64,000 nucleotides of DNA from Pseudoroseicyclus_A sp041714655 (lineage in GTDB: Bacteria; Pseudomonadota; Alphaproteobacteria; Rhodobacterales; Rhodobacteraceae), in contig NZ_CP168219.1 in the NCBI RefSeq assembly GCF_041714655.1, forward strand, positions 2,480,001-2,544,000, in the 5' to 3' direction. The notes under the pieces are model-generated. The model was not told the origin of the DNA and made no database searches. It worked only from the letters and a program-made list of their open reading frames with translations. Shown here piece after piece: positions 47,119 to 54,810 of the stretch. The number at the start of each line of letters is the position of its first letter. The first letter of the stretch is position 1. A program made the translations under genes and the position numbers.

Positions 47119-47985
47119 ATGGCGACGGGGCAGAACATCCGGACTTGGTTCGAGGGACGCTGGCATGAGGGCGACGCCTATATCCTGCGCGCCGCCGATC
47201 ATGGCGCCTGGCTCGGCTCCGGCGTCTTCGACGGGGCCCGCCTCGCCCATGGCCTCGTCCCCGACCTCGGCCGCCACTGCGCCCGCGTGAACCGCTCCGC
47301 CGAGGCGATGCTGCTGCAGCCTTCCATGAGCGTGGAGGAGATCGAGGCGATCACCCGCGAGGGGCTGAAGCTCTACGCCCCCGGCAGCGCCGTCTATATC
47401 CGGCCGATGTACTGGGCGATCGAGGGCGGGCTCTCGGCCATCCTGCCGGCCGAGGCGCCGCCGGGCTTCGCCATCTGCCTCGAAGAGATTCCAATGCCGC
47501 CGGAGGATGCCGCCGTGCGGCTCTGCCGTTCGTCCTTCCGCCGGCCGGTGCTGGAAAGCTCGGTGGTCAATGCCAAGGCCGGGGCGCTCTACCCGAACAA
47601 CGCTCGGATGCTGGCGGAGGCGCAGCGGCGCGGCTTCCAGAACGCCCTTGTCGCCGACGCGCTCGGCAACCTCGCCGAAAGCGCCACCTCCAACGTCTTT
47701 CTGGTGAAGGACGGCGAGGTCTTCACCCCGGTGCCGAACGGCACCTTCCTCGCCGGCATCACCCGCGCCCGGCACATCGCGAACCTCCGCGCCGACGGGG
47801 TGATCGTGCACGAGACGGTGCTGAGCTTCGCCGATGTCCATGCGGCGGATGAGGTCTTCCTCACCGGCAACATGGCCAAGGTCACCGCCGTCTCCGCCTT
47901 CGAGGAGACTGTGTTCACCCCCGGCCCCATGACCGCCCGCGCCCGGTCGCTCTATTGGGACTGGGCGGCTTCCGAGCCGCTCTGA
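47119..47985 (+). CDS. Class IV aminotransferase, branched-chain amino acid aminotransferase-like
   Basis: 288 residues, fold type IV PLP enzyme. The PLP lysine is Lys153 in SSVVNAKAGALYPNN; EVFLTGNMAKVTAV near the end and LAESATSNVFLVKDGEVFTP are family signatures. It likely transfers amino groups of branched-chain amino acids, but D-amino acid transaminase and aminodeoxychorismate lyase share the fold. GGGGAG upstream supports the ATG at 47119. A C-rich tract lies just before it. Confidence 0.85.
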   Translation: MATGQNIRTWFEGRWHEGDAYILRAADHGAWLGSGVFDGARLAHGLVPDLGRHCARVNRSAEAMLLQPSMSVEEIEAITREGLKLYAPGSAVYIRPMYWAIEGGLSAILPAEAPPGFAICLEEIPMPPEDAAVRLCRSSFRRPVLESSVVNAKAGALYPNNARMLAEAQRRGFQNALVADALGNLAESATSNVFLVKDGEVFTPVPNGTFLAGITRARHIANLRADGVIVHETVLSFADVHAADEVFLTGNMAKVTAVSAFEETVFTPGPMTARARSLYWDWAASEPL

Positions 47986-48054
47986 CGCTTTTCATCCGGC
48001 CGGACATTTCCCGGGAACGCGCCGGAGCCAGCCCCCGGCCTAGGCCCTGCCGCC

Positions 48055-48483
48055 TCAGCCGCGGCGCCGGAGCCGGATCACCACGTCGACGGAGGCCACC
48101 TCCGCGCCCTCGGGCGGGGTCGGCAGGCGGGCGATCTCCAGCTCGGCAAGAGGCGCATCGGTGAGCGTGCCGCTCTCTTCCCAGTAGAAATGCGGGTGAT
48201 CGGTGTTGTTCGTGTCGAAATAGCTCTTCGACCCATCGACACGGATCTCACGCAGGAGCCCGCAATCGCAGAAGGCGCCGAGCGTGTTGTAGACCGTGGC
48301 GAGCGAGACGCTCTCGCCGCGCGACAGCGCCGCCTCGTGCAGGCCTTCCGCGGTGACATGCCTGTCGCGCCCGTCACCGACGAGAAGGGCGGCAAGGGTC
48401 AGGCGCTGGCGCGTCGGGCGGAGGCCCGCCTCGCAGAGCCAGTCTGAGGCGCGCGCCTCGAAGGTTGGGGTGTCATCATGCAT
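48055..48483 (-). CDS. irr: Fur family iron response regulator (Irr-like)
   Basis: 142 residues. The winged-helix half has LRPTRQRLTLAALLVGDG and GESVSLATVYNTLGAFCDCG; the dimer half has SYFDTNNTDHPHFYWEESG. Absence of C-terminal CxxC zinc pairs and the HPHFY segment favour Irr over Fur or Zur. Irr represses or activates genes in response to haem and iron status in alphaproteobacteria. It is divergent from fabA, an arrangement I know from Rhodobacterales. I see no clear iron control element in the 200-base gap. Confidence 0.82.
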   Translation of the reverse strand: MHDDTPTFEARASDWLCEAGLRPTRQRLTLAALLVGDGRDRHVTAEGLHEAALSRGESVSLATVYNTLGAFCDCGLLREIRVDGSKSYFDTNNTDHPHFYWEESGTLTDAPLAELEIARLPTPPEGAEVASVDVVIRLRRRG

Positions 48484-48684
48484 GGCGGTGACAAGATAAG
48501 ACCCGAGGGCCCGCAGTTTCAACGGCTTTCGACGCAGCGATGCATCCAGGCGCCTCTGACGCCCCCTCCCCGGCGCGTCGCGGCCCCGGCCCTTGCCCTC
48601 TTTCGCCTCCGGGTGATAGTGGGGCACCACACGGCCGGGGGCTCGACGCCCGCCGGCGGCAGGTGATGTTTGCAAGGGGAAGGC

Positions 48685-49197
48685 ATGGCGGATTTTCCGA
48701 CCCGGTTTGACAAGGATGCCCTTCTGGCCTGTGCCCGGGGCGAGCTCTTCGGCCCCGGCAATGCCCAGCTTCCCGAACCTCCGATGCTGATGATGGACCG
48801 GATCACCGAAGTGTCCGGCGATGCCGGCGCGAACGGCAAGGGCCATATCGTCGCCGAGCTCGACATCACGCCCGACCTCTGGTTCTTCCCCTGCCACTTT
48901 CCCGGAAATCCGGTCATGCCCGGCTGCCTGATGCTCGATGGCCTGTGGCAGCTCACCGGGTTCAACCTCGGCTGGCGCGGCTGGCAGGGCCAGGGCTTCG
49001 CGCTCGGCGTCGGCGAGGTGAAGCTCTCCGGCATGGTGCGGCCCGACCGCAAGCTCGTGCGCTATATCGTCGATTTCACCCGGGTCATCGACCGGCGCCT
49101 CAAGATGGGCGTGGCCGATGGCCGGGTGGAGGCGGACGGCGAGACCGTCTGCGAAGTCAAGGACATGAAGGTCGGCCTTGCGGCCGCCGAAGGCTGA
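48685..49197 (+). CDS. fabA: 3-hydroxydecanoyl-ACP dehydratase / isomerase
   Basis: 170 residues. It dehydrates 3-hydroxydecanoyl-ACP and isomerises the double bond, the entry to unsaturated fatty acids in the anaerobic route. Catalytic His71 and Asp85 are in PCHFPGNPVMPGCLMLDGLW. AAGGGGAAGG precedes the ATG. fabB follows after ten bases and fabI after that, so one operon covers unsaturated chain synthesis and reduction. Confidence 0.96.
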   Translation: MADFPTRFDKDALLACARGELFGPGNAQLPEPPMLMMDRITEVSGDAGANGKGHIVAELDITPDLWFFPCHFPGNPVMPGCLMLDGLWQLTGFNLGWRGWQGQGFALGVGEVKLSGMVRPDRKLVRYIVDFTRVIDRRLKMGVADGRVEADGETVCEVKDMKVGLAAAEG

Positions 49198-49207
49198 GGG
49201 GGAAGCG

Positions 49208-50437
49208 ATGCGCCGCGTCGTCGTCACGGGCCTGGGGATCGTCTCGCCCATCGGCAATACTGCCGCCGAGGTGACGGAGGCGCTCCGCGCCGGCCGCTCC
49301 GGCATCGAGGCCAGCGAGGAAATGGCCGAACACGGCTTTCGCAGCCAGGTCGCGGGCACGCTGAAGATCGACCCCAAGGAGCATCTCGACAAGCGGACGC
49401 TCCGCTTCATGGGGCCGGGCGCCGCCTATGCCTATCTGGCCATGCAGCAGGCCATCGCCGATGCGGGGCTTGAGGAGGCGGAGGTCTCGAACATCCGCAC
49501 CGGGCTCATCGCCGGCTCCGGCGGGCCCTCGACCTCTGCCCTCTTCGCCGCCCATCAGGCGGTGCTGAACACCGGCAGCCCTAAGCGCATCGGCCCGCTC
49601 GCCGTGCCGAAGGGCATGAGCTCCACGATCAGCGCCAACCTCTCGACCGCCTACAAGATCAAGGGGATCAACTATTCGATCACCTCGGCCTGCTCGACCT
49701 CGCTGCATTGCATCGGCGCGGCCGCCGAGCAGATCCAGATGGGCAAGCAGGACGTGATGTTCGCCGGCGGCGCCGAGGAGCTCGACTGGACGCTCTCCTG
49801 CCTCTTCGACGCCATGGGCGCCATGAGCTCCAAGTACAACGACACGCCCGCCAAGGCCTCCCGCGCTTTCGACGCCGGCCGAGACGGCTTCGTCATCGCC
49901 GGCGGCGGCGGCATCGTGGTGCTGGAGGAGCTGGAGCACGCCAAGGCCCGCGGCGCGAACATCCTCGCCGAGGTCACCGGCTTCGCCGCGACCTCCGACG
50001 GGCACGACATGGTGGCGCCCTCCGGCGAGGGCGGCGAGCGGGCGATGCGGCTGGCGCTGCAGACGCTCCCCGAAGGCCGCAAGGTCAGCTACATCAACGC
50101 CCATGGCACCTCGACCCCGGTCGGCGACGTGGGCGAGGTGGAGGCGGTGCGCCGCGTCTTCGGCGAGGGCACCACGCCCCCCATCTCCTCCACCAAGTCG
50201 ATGACCGGCCACGCGCAGGGCGCGGCCGGGGCGCTGGAGGCGATCTTCTGCCTTCTCATGCTCAAGGACGATTTCATTGCCCCCTCGATCAACATCGAGG
50301 CGCTCGACGAGGCGCTGAAGCCCGAAGAGATCGCGATGAAGACCGTCGAGAGCGCCGGGCTCGATACGGTCATGACCAATTCATTCGGCTTCGGCGGCAC
50401 CAACGGCTCGATGCTGCTCTCGCGGTTCAAGGAATAG
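49208..50437 (+). CDS. fabB: Beta-ketoacyl-ACP synthase I
   Basis: 409 residues, condensing enzyme that elongates both saturated and unsaturated acyl-ACP. The catalytic triad is Cys162 (SACSTSLH), His298 (INAHGTSTPVGD) and His334 (SMTGHAQGAAG). The pairing with fabA points to KAS I rather than KAS II. It ends in the family FGFGGTNGSMLLSRF. The fabI start follows four bases after the stop. Confidence 0.95.
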   Translation: MRRVVVTGLGIVSPIGNTAAEVTEALRAGRSGIEASEEMAEHGFRSQVAGTLKIDPKEHLDKRTLRFMGPGAAYAYLAMQQAIADAGLEEAEVSNIRTGLIAGSGGPSTSALFAAHQAVLNTGSPKRIGPLAVPKGMSSTISANLSTAYKIKGINYSITSACSTSLHCIGAAAEQIQMGKQDVMFAGGAEELDWTLSCLFDAMGAMSSKYNDTPAKASRAFDAGRDGFVIAGGGGIVVLEELEHAKARGANILAEVTGFAATSDGHDMVAPSGEGGERAMRLALQTLPEGRKVSYINAHGTSTPVGDVGEVEAVRRVFGEGTTPPISSTKSMTGHAQGAAGALEAIFCLLMLKDDFIAPSINIEALDEALKPEEIAMKTVESAGLDTVMTNSFGFGGTNGSMLLSRFKE

Positions 50438-50441
50438 ATTT

Positions 50442-51224
50442 ATGAACATGAGCGGAAAGCGCGGGCTGGTGATGGGGGTCGCGAACGACCATTCCATCGC
50501 CTGGGGCATCGCCAAAGCCCTCGCCGGCGCCGGCGCCGAACTGGCCTTCTCCTACCAGGGCGAGGCCTTCGGAAAGCGCGTCGAACCGCTCGCCGCCTCG
50601 CTCGGCTCCGACTTCCTGCTCGATGTGGACGTGACCGACGATGCCTCGCTCGATGCCTGCTTCAAGGCCATCGAGGAGCGCTGGGGGCGGCTGGACTTCG
50701 TTGTCCATGCCATCGCCTTCTCCAGCAAGGCGGAGCTGACGGGGCGCTTCCTCAACACCAGCCGCGAGAACTTCCGCAATTCGCTGACGATCTCCTGCTA
50801 TTCGCTGATCGACGTGGCGCGGCGGGCGGAGCCGCTCATGACCGAGGGCGGCAGCATCCTGACGCTGACCTATCAGGGCTCGACCCGGGTCACGCCCTTC
50901 TACAACGTCATGGGCGTCGCCAAGGCGGCCCTCGAAGCCGCCGTGCGCTACCTCGCCAACGATCTGGGGCCGCAGGGCATCCGGGTGAATGCCATCTCTC
51001 CCGGCCCGATGAAGACCCTCGCCGGCGCCGCCATCGGCGGGGCGCGGCGGACCTTCCGGCACACGCAGGAAAACGCACCGATGCGCGCCAATGCGACGCT
51101 GGAAGCGATCGGCGGCACGGCGCTCTGGCTCTGCTCCGACGGTGGCGCCTGCACGACCGGCGAGATCGTGCGCGTCGACGGCGGCTACCATGTGCTCGGG
51201 ATGCCCCAGTCTGAGAACCTCTGA
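50442..51224 (+). CDS. fabI: Enoyl-ACP reductase (NADH), FabI type
   Basis: 260 residues, short-chain dehydrogenase fold. It reduces the trans-2 double bond in each elongation cycle and is the target of triclosan in many bacteria. The nucleotide region is GLVMGVANDHSIAWGIAKAL; catalytic Tyr154 and Lys161 are in FYNVMGVAKAALE, with a second Tyr at 144. The end GEIVRVDGGYHVLGM is typical. It is the last gene of the fabA-fabB-fabI operon. Confidence 0.95.
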   Translation: MNMSGKRGLVMGVANDHSIAWGIAKALAGAGAELAFSYQGEAFGKRVEPLAASLGSDFLLDVDVTDDASLDACFKAIEERWGRLDFVVHAIAFSSKAELTGRFLNTSRENFRNSLTISCYSLIDVARRAEPLMTEGGSILTLTYQGSTRVTPFYNVMGVAKAALEAAVRYLANDLGPQGIRVNAISPGPMKTLAGAAIGGARRTFRHTQENAPMRANATLEAIGGTALWLCSDGGACTTGEIVRVDGGYHVLGMPQSENL

Positions 51225-51281
51225 CCTCTGAGGATCGGGTGAGGACGTCGCGTCGTCCCTAGGCGAGGTCCTGAACGAGTT

Positions 51282-51310
51282 AGCCCCCGCCGAGGGGTGC
51301 GGCGGGGGCT
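51282..51310 (+). terminator. Hairpin after the fabA-fabB-fabI operon
   Basis: AGCCCCCGCC (51282-51291) pairs with GGCGGGGGCT (51301-51310) around a nine-base loop. The stem is strong but no T-run follows, so termination may need Rho. Confidence 0.5.
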
Positions 51311-51488
51311 GAGCGCGGATCAGGGGGGTCCGCGCCGGGGGAGCGAGATCCGGAACGGTACAGGCATGCCGTTCGATCTGACGTAGATACGCACCAACCC
51401 CCGATATGGTTTCCGCCCCGATACAAAGTTTTTTACGCCGCGCGGATTTTTTTCGGGCGGGGCCTGAAAACCCCCTGCTTTCAAGGCC
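51311..51488. other. Noncoding gap with unexplained AT-rich runs
   Basis: 178 bases between the fab hairpin and the stop of the convergent LysE gene. It contains runs GTTTTTTA near 51428 and GGATTTTTTTCGG near 51443 in an otherwise GC-rich region. The open frames here have codon use unlike the neighbours and no proper start. It could hold terminators of the LysE gene or a small RNA; nothing is recognised. Confidence 0.35.
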
Positions 51489-52100
51489 TCAGCGGGTGAC
51501 GATCCGGATCGCCGTTGCCGCCATGACAAGGCTCGACAGCTTCGAGAGCAGCTTCAGCCGCTCCGGCGTCGCCAGACGCGCCCGCGCCCGCGCGGCGAGA
51601 ATCGCATAGCCGGAGAGGACGGAACTCGCCACCAGCGCCGTCGTCACCGCCAGTTCGGCCAGCCCCGCACCGGTCAGCCCGCCGAGGTCCACCACGCTCG
51701 GCAGCACCGCGAGGTAGAAGGCCACCGCCTTGGGATTGCCGAGGTTGATGGCGAGCCCTGTGAGGAAGAGCCTCCCCGCGCCCTCCGCCGGGGCCTCTCC
51801 CGCCGCCAGCATCCGCGGCTCGGCCCGCCAGAACTTCCACGCGAGATAAAGCAGATAGGCCGCCCCGGCGTAGCGGATCGCCACGAAGAGCGGCTGGAAG
51901 CTGGCGGCGATGAGCGCCAGCCCGGTCGCCGCCACCATCAGCCATGTGAGCGAGCCGAGCACGCAGCCGGCGATCAGCGCCGGCGCCCCCTGCCCGCCCC
52001 GCGCCAGAACCCGGGCGACGAGCGCGGTCACCGCGGGGCCCGGCAGGACGATGATGGCGAAATAGGCGGCCGCGAAGGCGGCGAGTTGTGCGAGCTCCAT
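51489..52100 (-). CDS. LysE/RhtB family amino acid exporter
   Basis: 203 residues with six membrane helices. Family signatures are FAIIVLPGPAVTALVARVLARG near the N-terminus, AGAAYLLYLAWKFWR and INLGNPKAVAFYLAVLP. Members export lysine, homoserine, threonine or related compounds. The ATG at 52100 follows GGAGGTCCCG, a clear ribosome binding site. It is divergent from the haloacid dehalogenase gene. Confidence 0.9.
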   Translation of the reverse strand: MELAQLAAFAAAYFAIIVLPGPAVTALVARVLARGGQGAPALIAGCVLGSLTWLMVAATGLALIAASFQPLFVAIRYAGAAYLLYLAWKFWRAEPRMLAAGEAPAEGAGRLFLTGLAINLGNPKAVAFYLAVLPSVVDLGGLTGAGLAELAVTTALVASSVLSGYAILAARARARLATPERLKLLSKLSSLVMAATAIRIVTR

Positions 52101-52229
52101 CGGGACCTCCGGCAGGGCGTGTCGCCGGCGACCCTGCGCCCCGGCCTCGCCGCAGGCAAGCCCTCGCGCCACTTCCCCTCCCCCGCGCCTCGTGCCACCT
52201 TGGCGCGGGTCCGCATCGGCGGGGGGATC

Positions 52230-52907
52230 ATGCCGGTCACCACCATCATCTTCGACGCCTATGGCACGCTCTTCGACGTGGCGGCCCCCGTCCGCGCGGC
52301 CGCCGAGGCGGAGGGCTCGCCGCTAACCGCCGAGAGCTGGCCGGCCCTCGCCGCGCTCTGGCGGGACAAGCAGCTGGATTACACCTGGCTCCGCGCCGCC
52401 GCCGGCCGCCATGCCGATTTCGAAGCGGTCACCGCCGATGCGCTTGATGTCTCGATGGCGGCGCTGGGGCTAAGCGATCCGGCGCTCCGCCAGCGGCTCG
52501 TCGATCTCTACACCCGCCTGCCCGCCTATCCCGAGGTGCCCGCCACCCTCGCCGCGCTGAAGGCGCGGGGGCTCGCCACCGGCATCCTCTCCAACGGCAC
52601 ACCGCAGATGCTGGCGAGCGCCGTCGCCGCCGCCGGGATCGGCGCACATCTCGATCAGGTGCTCTCTGCTGAGGCTGCCGGCATCTTCAAGCCGGCCGAT
52701 GCCGTCTATGCCCTTGTCGGGCAGGCCTTCGGCACGGCCCCGGCGGAGGTGCTCTTCGTCTCCGCCAATGGCTGGGACGCGGCCGGCGCCGCCGGCTACG
52801 GCTTCACCGCAGCCTGGATCAACCGCCGCGGCCAGCCCCGCGAGCGGCTCTGGGCCGAGCCCGCGCATGAATTCCCCGATCTCACGCCCCTCCTGGAGCT
52901 CACCTGA
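52230..52907 (+). CDS. Haloacid dehalogenase, type II (HAD superfamily)
   Basis: 225 residues. Motif I is FDAYGTLFDV with the nucleophile Asp9; motif II is ILSNGTP; and the class signature of L-2-haloacid dehalogenases, FVSANGWDAAGAAGYGF, is present together with the DYTWLRA segment after the cap start. It would hydrolyse 2-halo acids to 2-hydroxy acids, though some relatives act on other substrates. Its stop overlaps the next start by one base (TGATG). Confidence 0.88.
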   Translation: MPVTTIIFDAYGTLFDVAAPVRAAAEAEGSPLTAESWPALAALWRDKQLDYTWLRAAAGRHADFEAVTADALDVSMAALGLSDPALRQRLVDLYTRLPAYPEVPATLAALKARGLATGILSNGTPQMLASAVAAAGIGAHLDQVLSAEAAGIFKPADAVYALVGQAFGTAPAEVLFVSANGWDAAGAAGYGFTAAWINRRGQPRERLWAEPAHEFPDLTPLLELT

Positions 52908-53746
52908 TGCCCACCTTCCCCGCCGATGACGGCACGGAGATCTTCTTTACCGACGAGGGCAGCGGCCCGCCGCTTCTCTGCCTCGCCGGGCTCACCCGCA
53001 ACGGCGAGGATTTCGCGCCGATCCTGCCGCATCTGAAGGCCGTGCGCATCATCCGCATGGATGCGCGGGGCCGCGGCCGCTCGGCCCATGCCGACTGGCG
53101 GAGCTACAACATCGCGCAGGAGGCGCGCGACGTGCTGACGCTGCTGGCCCATCTGGCGCTGCCGGCAGTGGGGGTGCTCGGCACCTCGCGCGGCGGGCTC
53201 GTCGCCCTCGCCCTCGCCGCCGCGGCGAAGGACAGGCTCCTTGCCGTGGCGCTCAACGACATCGGGCCCGAGATCATGCCCGAGGGGCTCGCCGTCATCT
53301 CCGGCTATCTCGGCCGGCGCCCCACGGCGCGGACGCTCGAGGCCGCCGCCGCCAGCCTCTCGCGCGATCCGGCCTTCCCCGGCGTGCCGATGACGCGCTG
53401 GATGGAGGTCGCCGCCGCCCGCTTCGCCGAAGGGCCGGGCGGCCTCGCGCTTCGCTACGACCCGGCGCTCCGTGATGCCGTCCTCGGCTCCGAGCGCACC
53501 GGCGAGGCCGGCGATGCCGGCCCGCCAGGCGACGGCTGGAGCCTCTTCGCGGCGCTGGACGGTCTGCCGCTGGCGCTGATCCGCGGCGTGAATTCCGACA
53601 TCCTCGCCCCCGAGGTGGCCGACGAAATGGCCCGCCGCCGGCCGGACATGATCCGCGCCGAGGTGCCTGACAGGGGCCATGTGCCCTTCCTTGACGAACC
53701 GGAGGCGCTGGCGGCGCTCTCCGCCTGGCAGGAGGAATGGGCATGA
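52907..53746 (+). CDS. Alpha/beta hydrolase
   Basis: 279 residues. The nucleophile elbow is GTSRGG with Ser in the centre; the oxyanion region is LLCLAGLTRNGEDF and the catalytic His is in PDRGHVPFLDEPE at the end. MDARGRGRS is typical of the epoxide hydrolase / haloalkane dehalogenase-like branch. The substrate is unknown. It overlaps the dehalogenase gene upstream by one base and the dehydratase gene downstream by four, so the three are translated together. Confidence 0.87.
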   Translation: MPTFPADDGTEIFFTDEGSGPPLLCLAGLTRNGEDFAPILPHLKAVRIIRMDARGRGRSAHADWRSYNIAQEARDVLTLLAHLALPAVGVLGTSRGGLVALALAAAAKDRLLAVALNDIGPEIMPEGLAVISGYLGRRPTARTLEAAAASLSRDPAFPGVPMTRWMEVAAARFAEGPGGLALRYDPALRDAVLGSERTGEAGDAGPPGDGWSLFAALDGLPLALIRGVNSDILAPEVADEMARRRPDMIRAEVPDRGHVPFLDEPEALAALSAWQEEWA

Positions 53747-54729
53747 GCCTTGCCGTTTCCATCGACGATATCCGCGCGGCAAGGGGCCGCATCGGCGAGG
53801 CGCTGAACGTCACGCCGCTCCTGTCCTCTCCCGGGCTCGACGCGATGGCCGGGCGGCGGGTGCTGGTGAAGGCCGAATGCCTGCAGGTCACCGGCTCGTT
53901 CAAGGCGCGCGGCGGCTGGTCCGCCGTCTCGAAGCTGGCGGCGGAGGGCGTGCGGGGCGTCATCGCCTTCTCCTCCGGCAACCACGCGCAGGGCGTGGCC
54001 CATGCCGCCCGCGCCCACGGGCTCGCCGCGACGATCGTCATGCCGGCCGACGCGCCCGCCGCCAAGGTGGCGGGGACGGAGGCGCTCGGCGCCGATGTCG
54101 TGACCTACGACCGGGCCGGCGAGAGCCGGGAGGAGATCGGCGCACGCCTCGCCGAGGAGCGGGGGCTGACGCTCGTGCGCCCCTATGACGAGCCGCTCGT
54201 CATCGCCGGCCAGGGCACCGCCGGGCTGGAGCTGGCGGCGCAGGCGGCGGCGAAGGGCGTGAGCCAGGCGGAGGTCATCGTGCCCTGCGGCGGCGGCGGG
54301 CTCGCCGCCGGCATGGCGCTGGCGCTGGAGGCCGAGGCGCCGGGCCTGCGCCTGCGCACCGCCGAGCCGCAGGAGTTCGACGACATGGCCCGCTCGCTGG
54401 CCGCGGGCGAGCGCCTGCGCAACGCCCGCCTCTCCGGCTCGATCTGCGACGCGATCATCACGCCGGAGCCGGGGGAGCTGACCTTCCCGGTACTCTCCGC
54501 GCTCGCCGGCCCCGGGCTGGTGGTGACGGAGGACGAGGCGCTCCGCGCCATGGGCGCCGCCTTCCGGCACCTGCGCATCGTGGTCGAGCCCGGCGGCGCG
54601 GTGGCACTGGCGGCGGCGCTCTTCCACAGAGAGGAGATCCCGGGCGAGACCGTGATCGCCGTCGCCTCCGGCGGCAATGTCGACCCGGCGATGTTCGCCC
54701 GGGCGATGGAGCTGGCGCCCCTCGCCTGA
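53743..54729 (+). CDS. PLP-dependent threonine/serine (or hydroxyaspartate) dehydratase
   Basis: 328 residues, fold type II. The PLP lysine is Lys54 in TGSFKARGG; SSGNHAQGVAHAA binds the substrate carboxylate and CGGGGLAAG the phosphate. There is no ACT domain, so it is a catabolic-type single-domain enzyme that deaminates threonine, serine or 3-hydroxyaspartate. The start at 53743 (seven bases after GGAGG, overlapping the previous stop) is preferred to the ATG two codons earlier. Confidence 0.88.
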   Translation: MSLAVSIDDIRAARGRIGEALNVTPLLSSPGLDAMAGRRVLVKAECLQVTGSFKARGGWSAVSKLAAEGVRGVIAFSSGNHAQGVAHAARAHGLAATIVMPADAPAAKVAGTEALGADVVTYDRAGESREEIGARLAEERGLTLVRPYDEPLVIAGQGTAGLELAAQAAAKGVSQAEVIVPCGGGGLAAGMALALEAEAPGLRLRTAEPQEFDDMARSLAAGERLRNARLSGSICDAIITPEPGELTFPVLSALAGPGLVVTEDEALRAMGAAFRHLRIVVEPGGAVALAAALFHREEIPGETVIAVASGGNVDPAMFARAMELAPLA

Positions 54730-54810
54730 TGGCGGTCGGCCGACCCGCGATGGCCCCGCCCACGATTTCCATGTGGAAATCGCCGCCCGCCCCGGGATAG
54801 GTCTGCCCCC

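Noticed and set aside
48484..48684. Iron control element (TTTAGAA-TTCTAAA type) between irr and fabA
   Set aside because: No sequence close to the consensus was found by eye; only a weak TGTCA...TGACA inverted repeat overlaps the irr start.
51345..51380. GGAAC followed by CGTT after fabI
   Set aside because: The spacer is 13 bases, not 16 or 17, so it does not fit the EcfG promoter.
51320..51529. 69-codon minus-strand frame between fabI and the LysE gene
   Set aside because: It overlaps the LysE coding end, lacks a ribosome binding site and has codon use unlike the neighbours.
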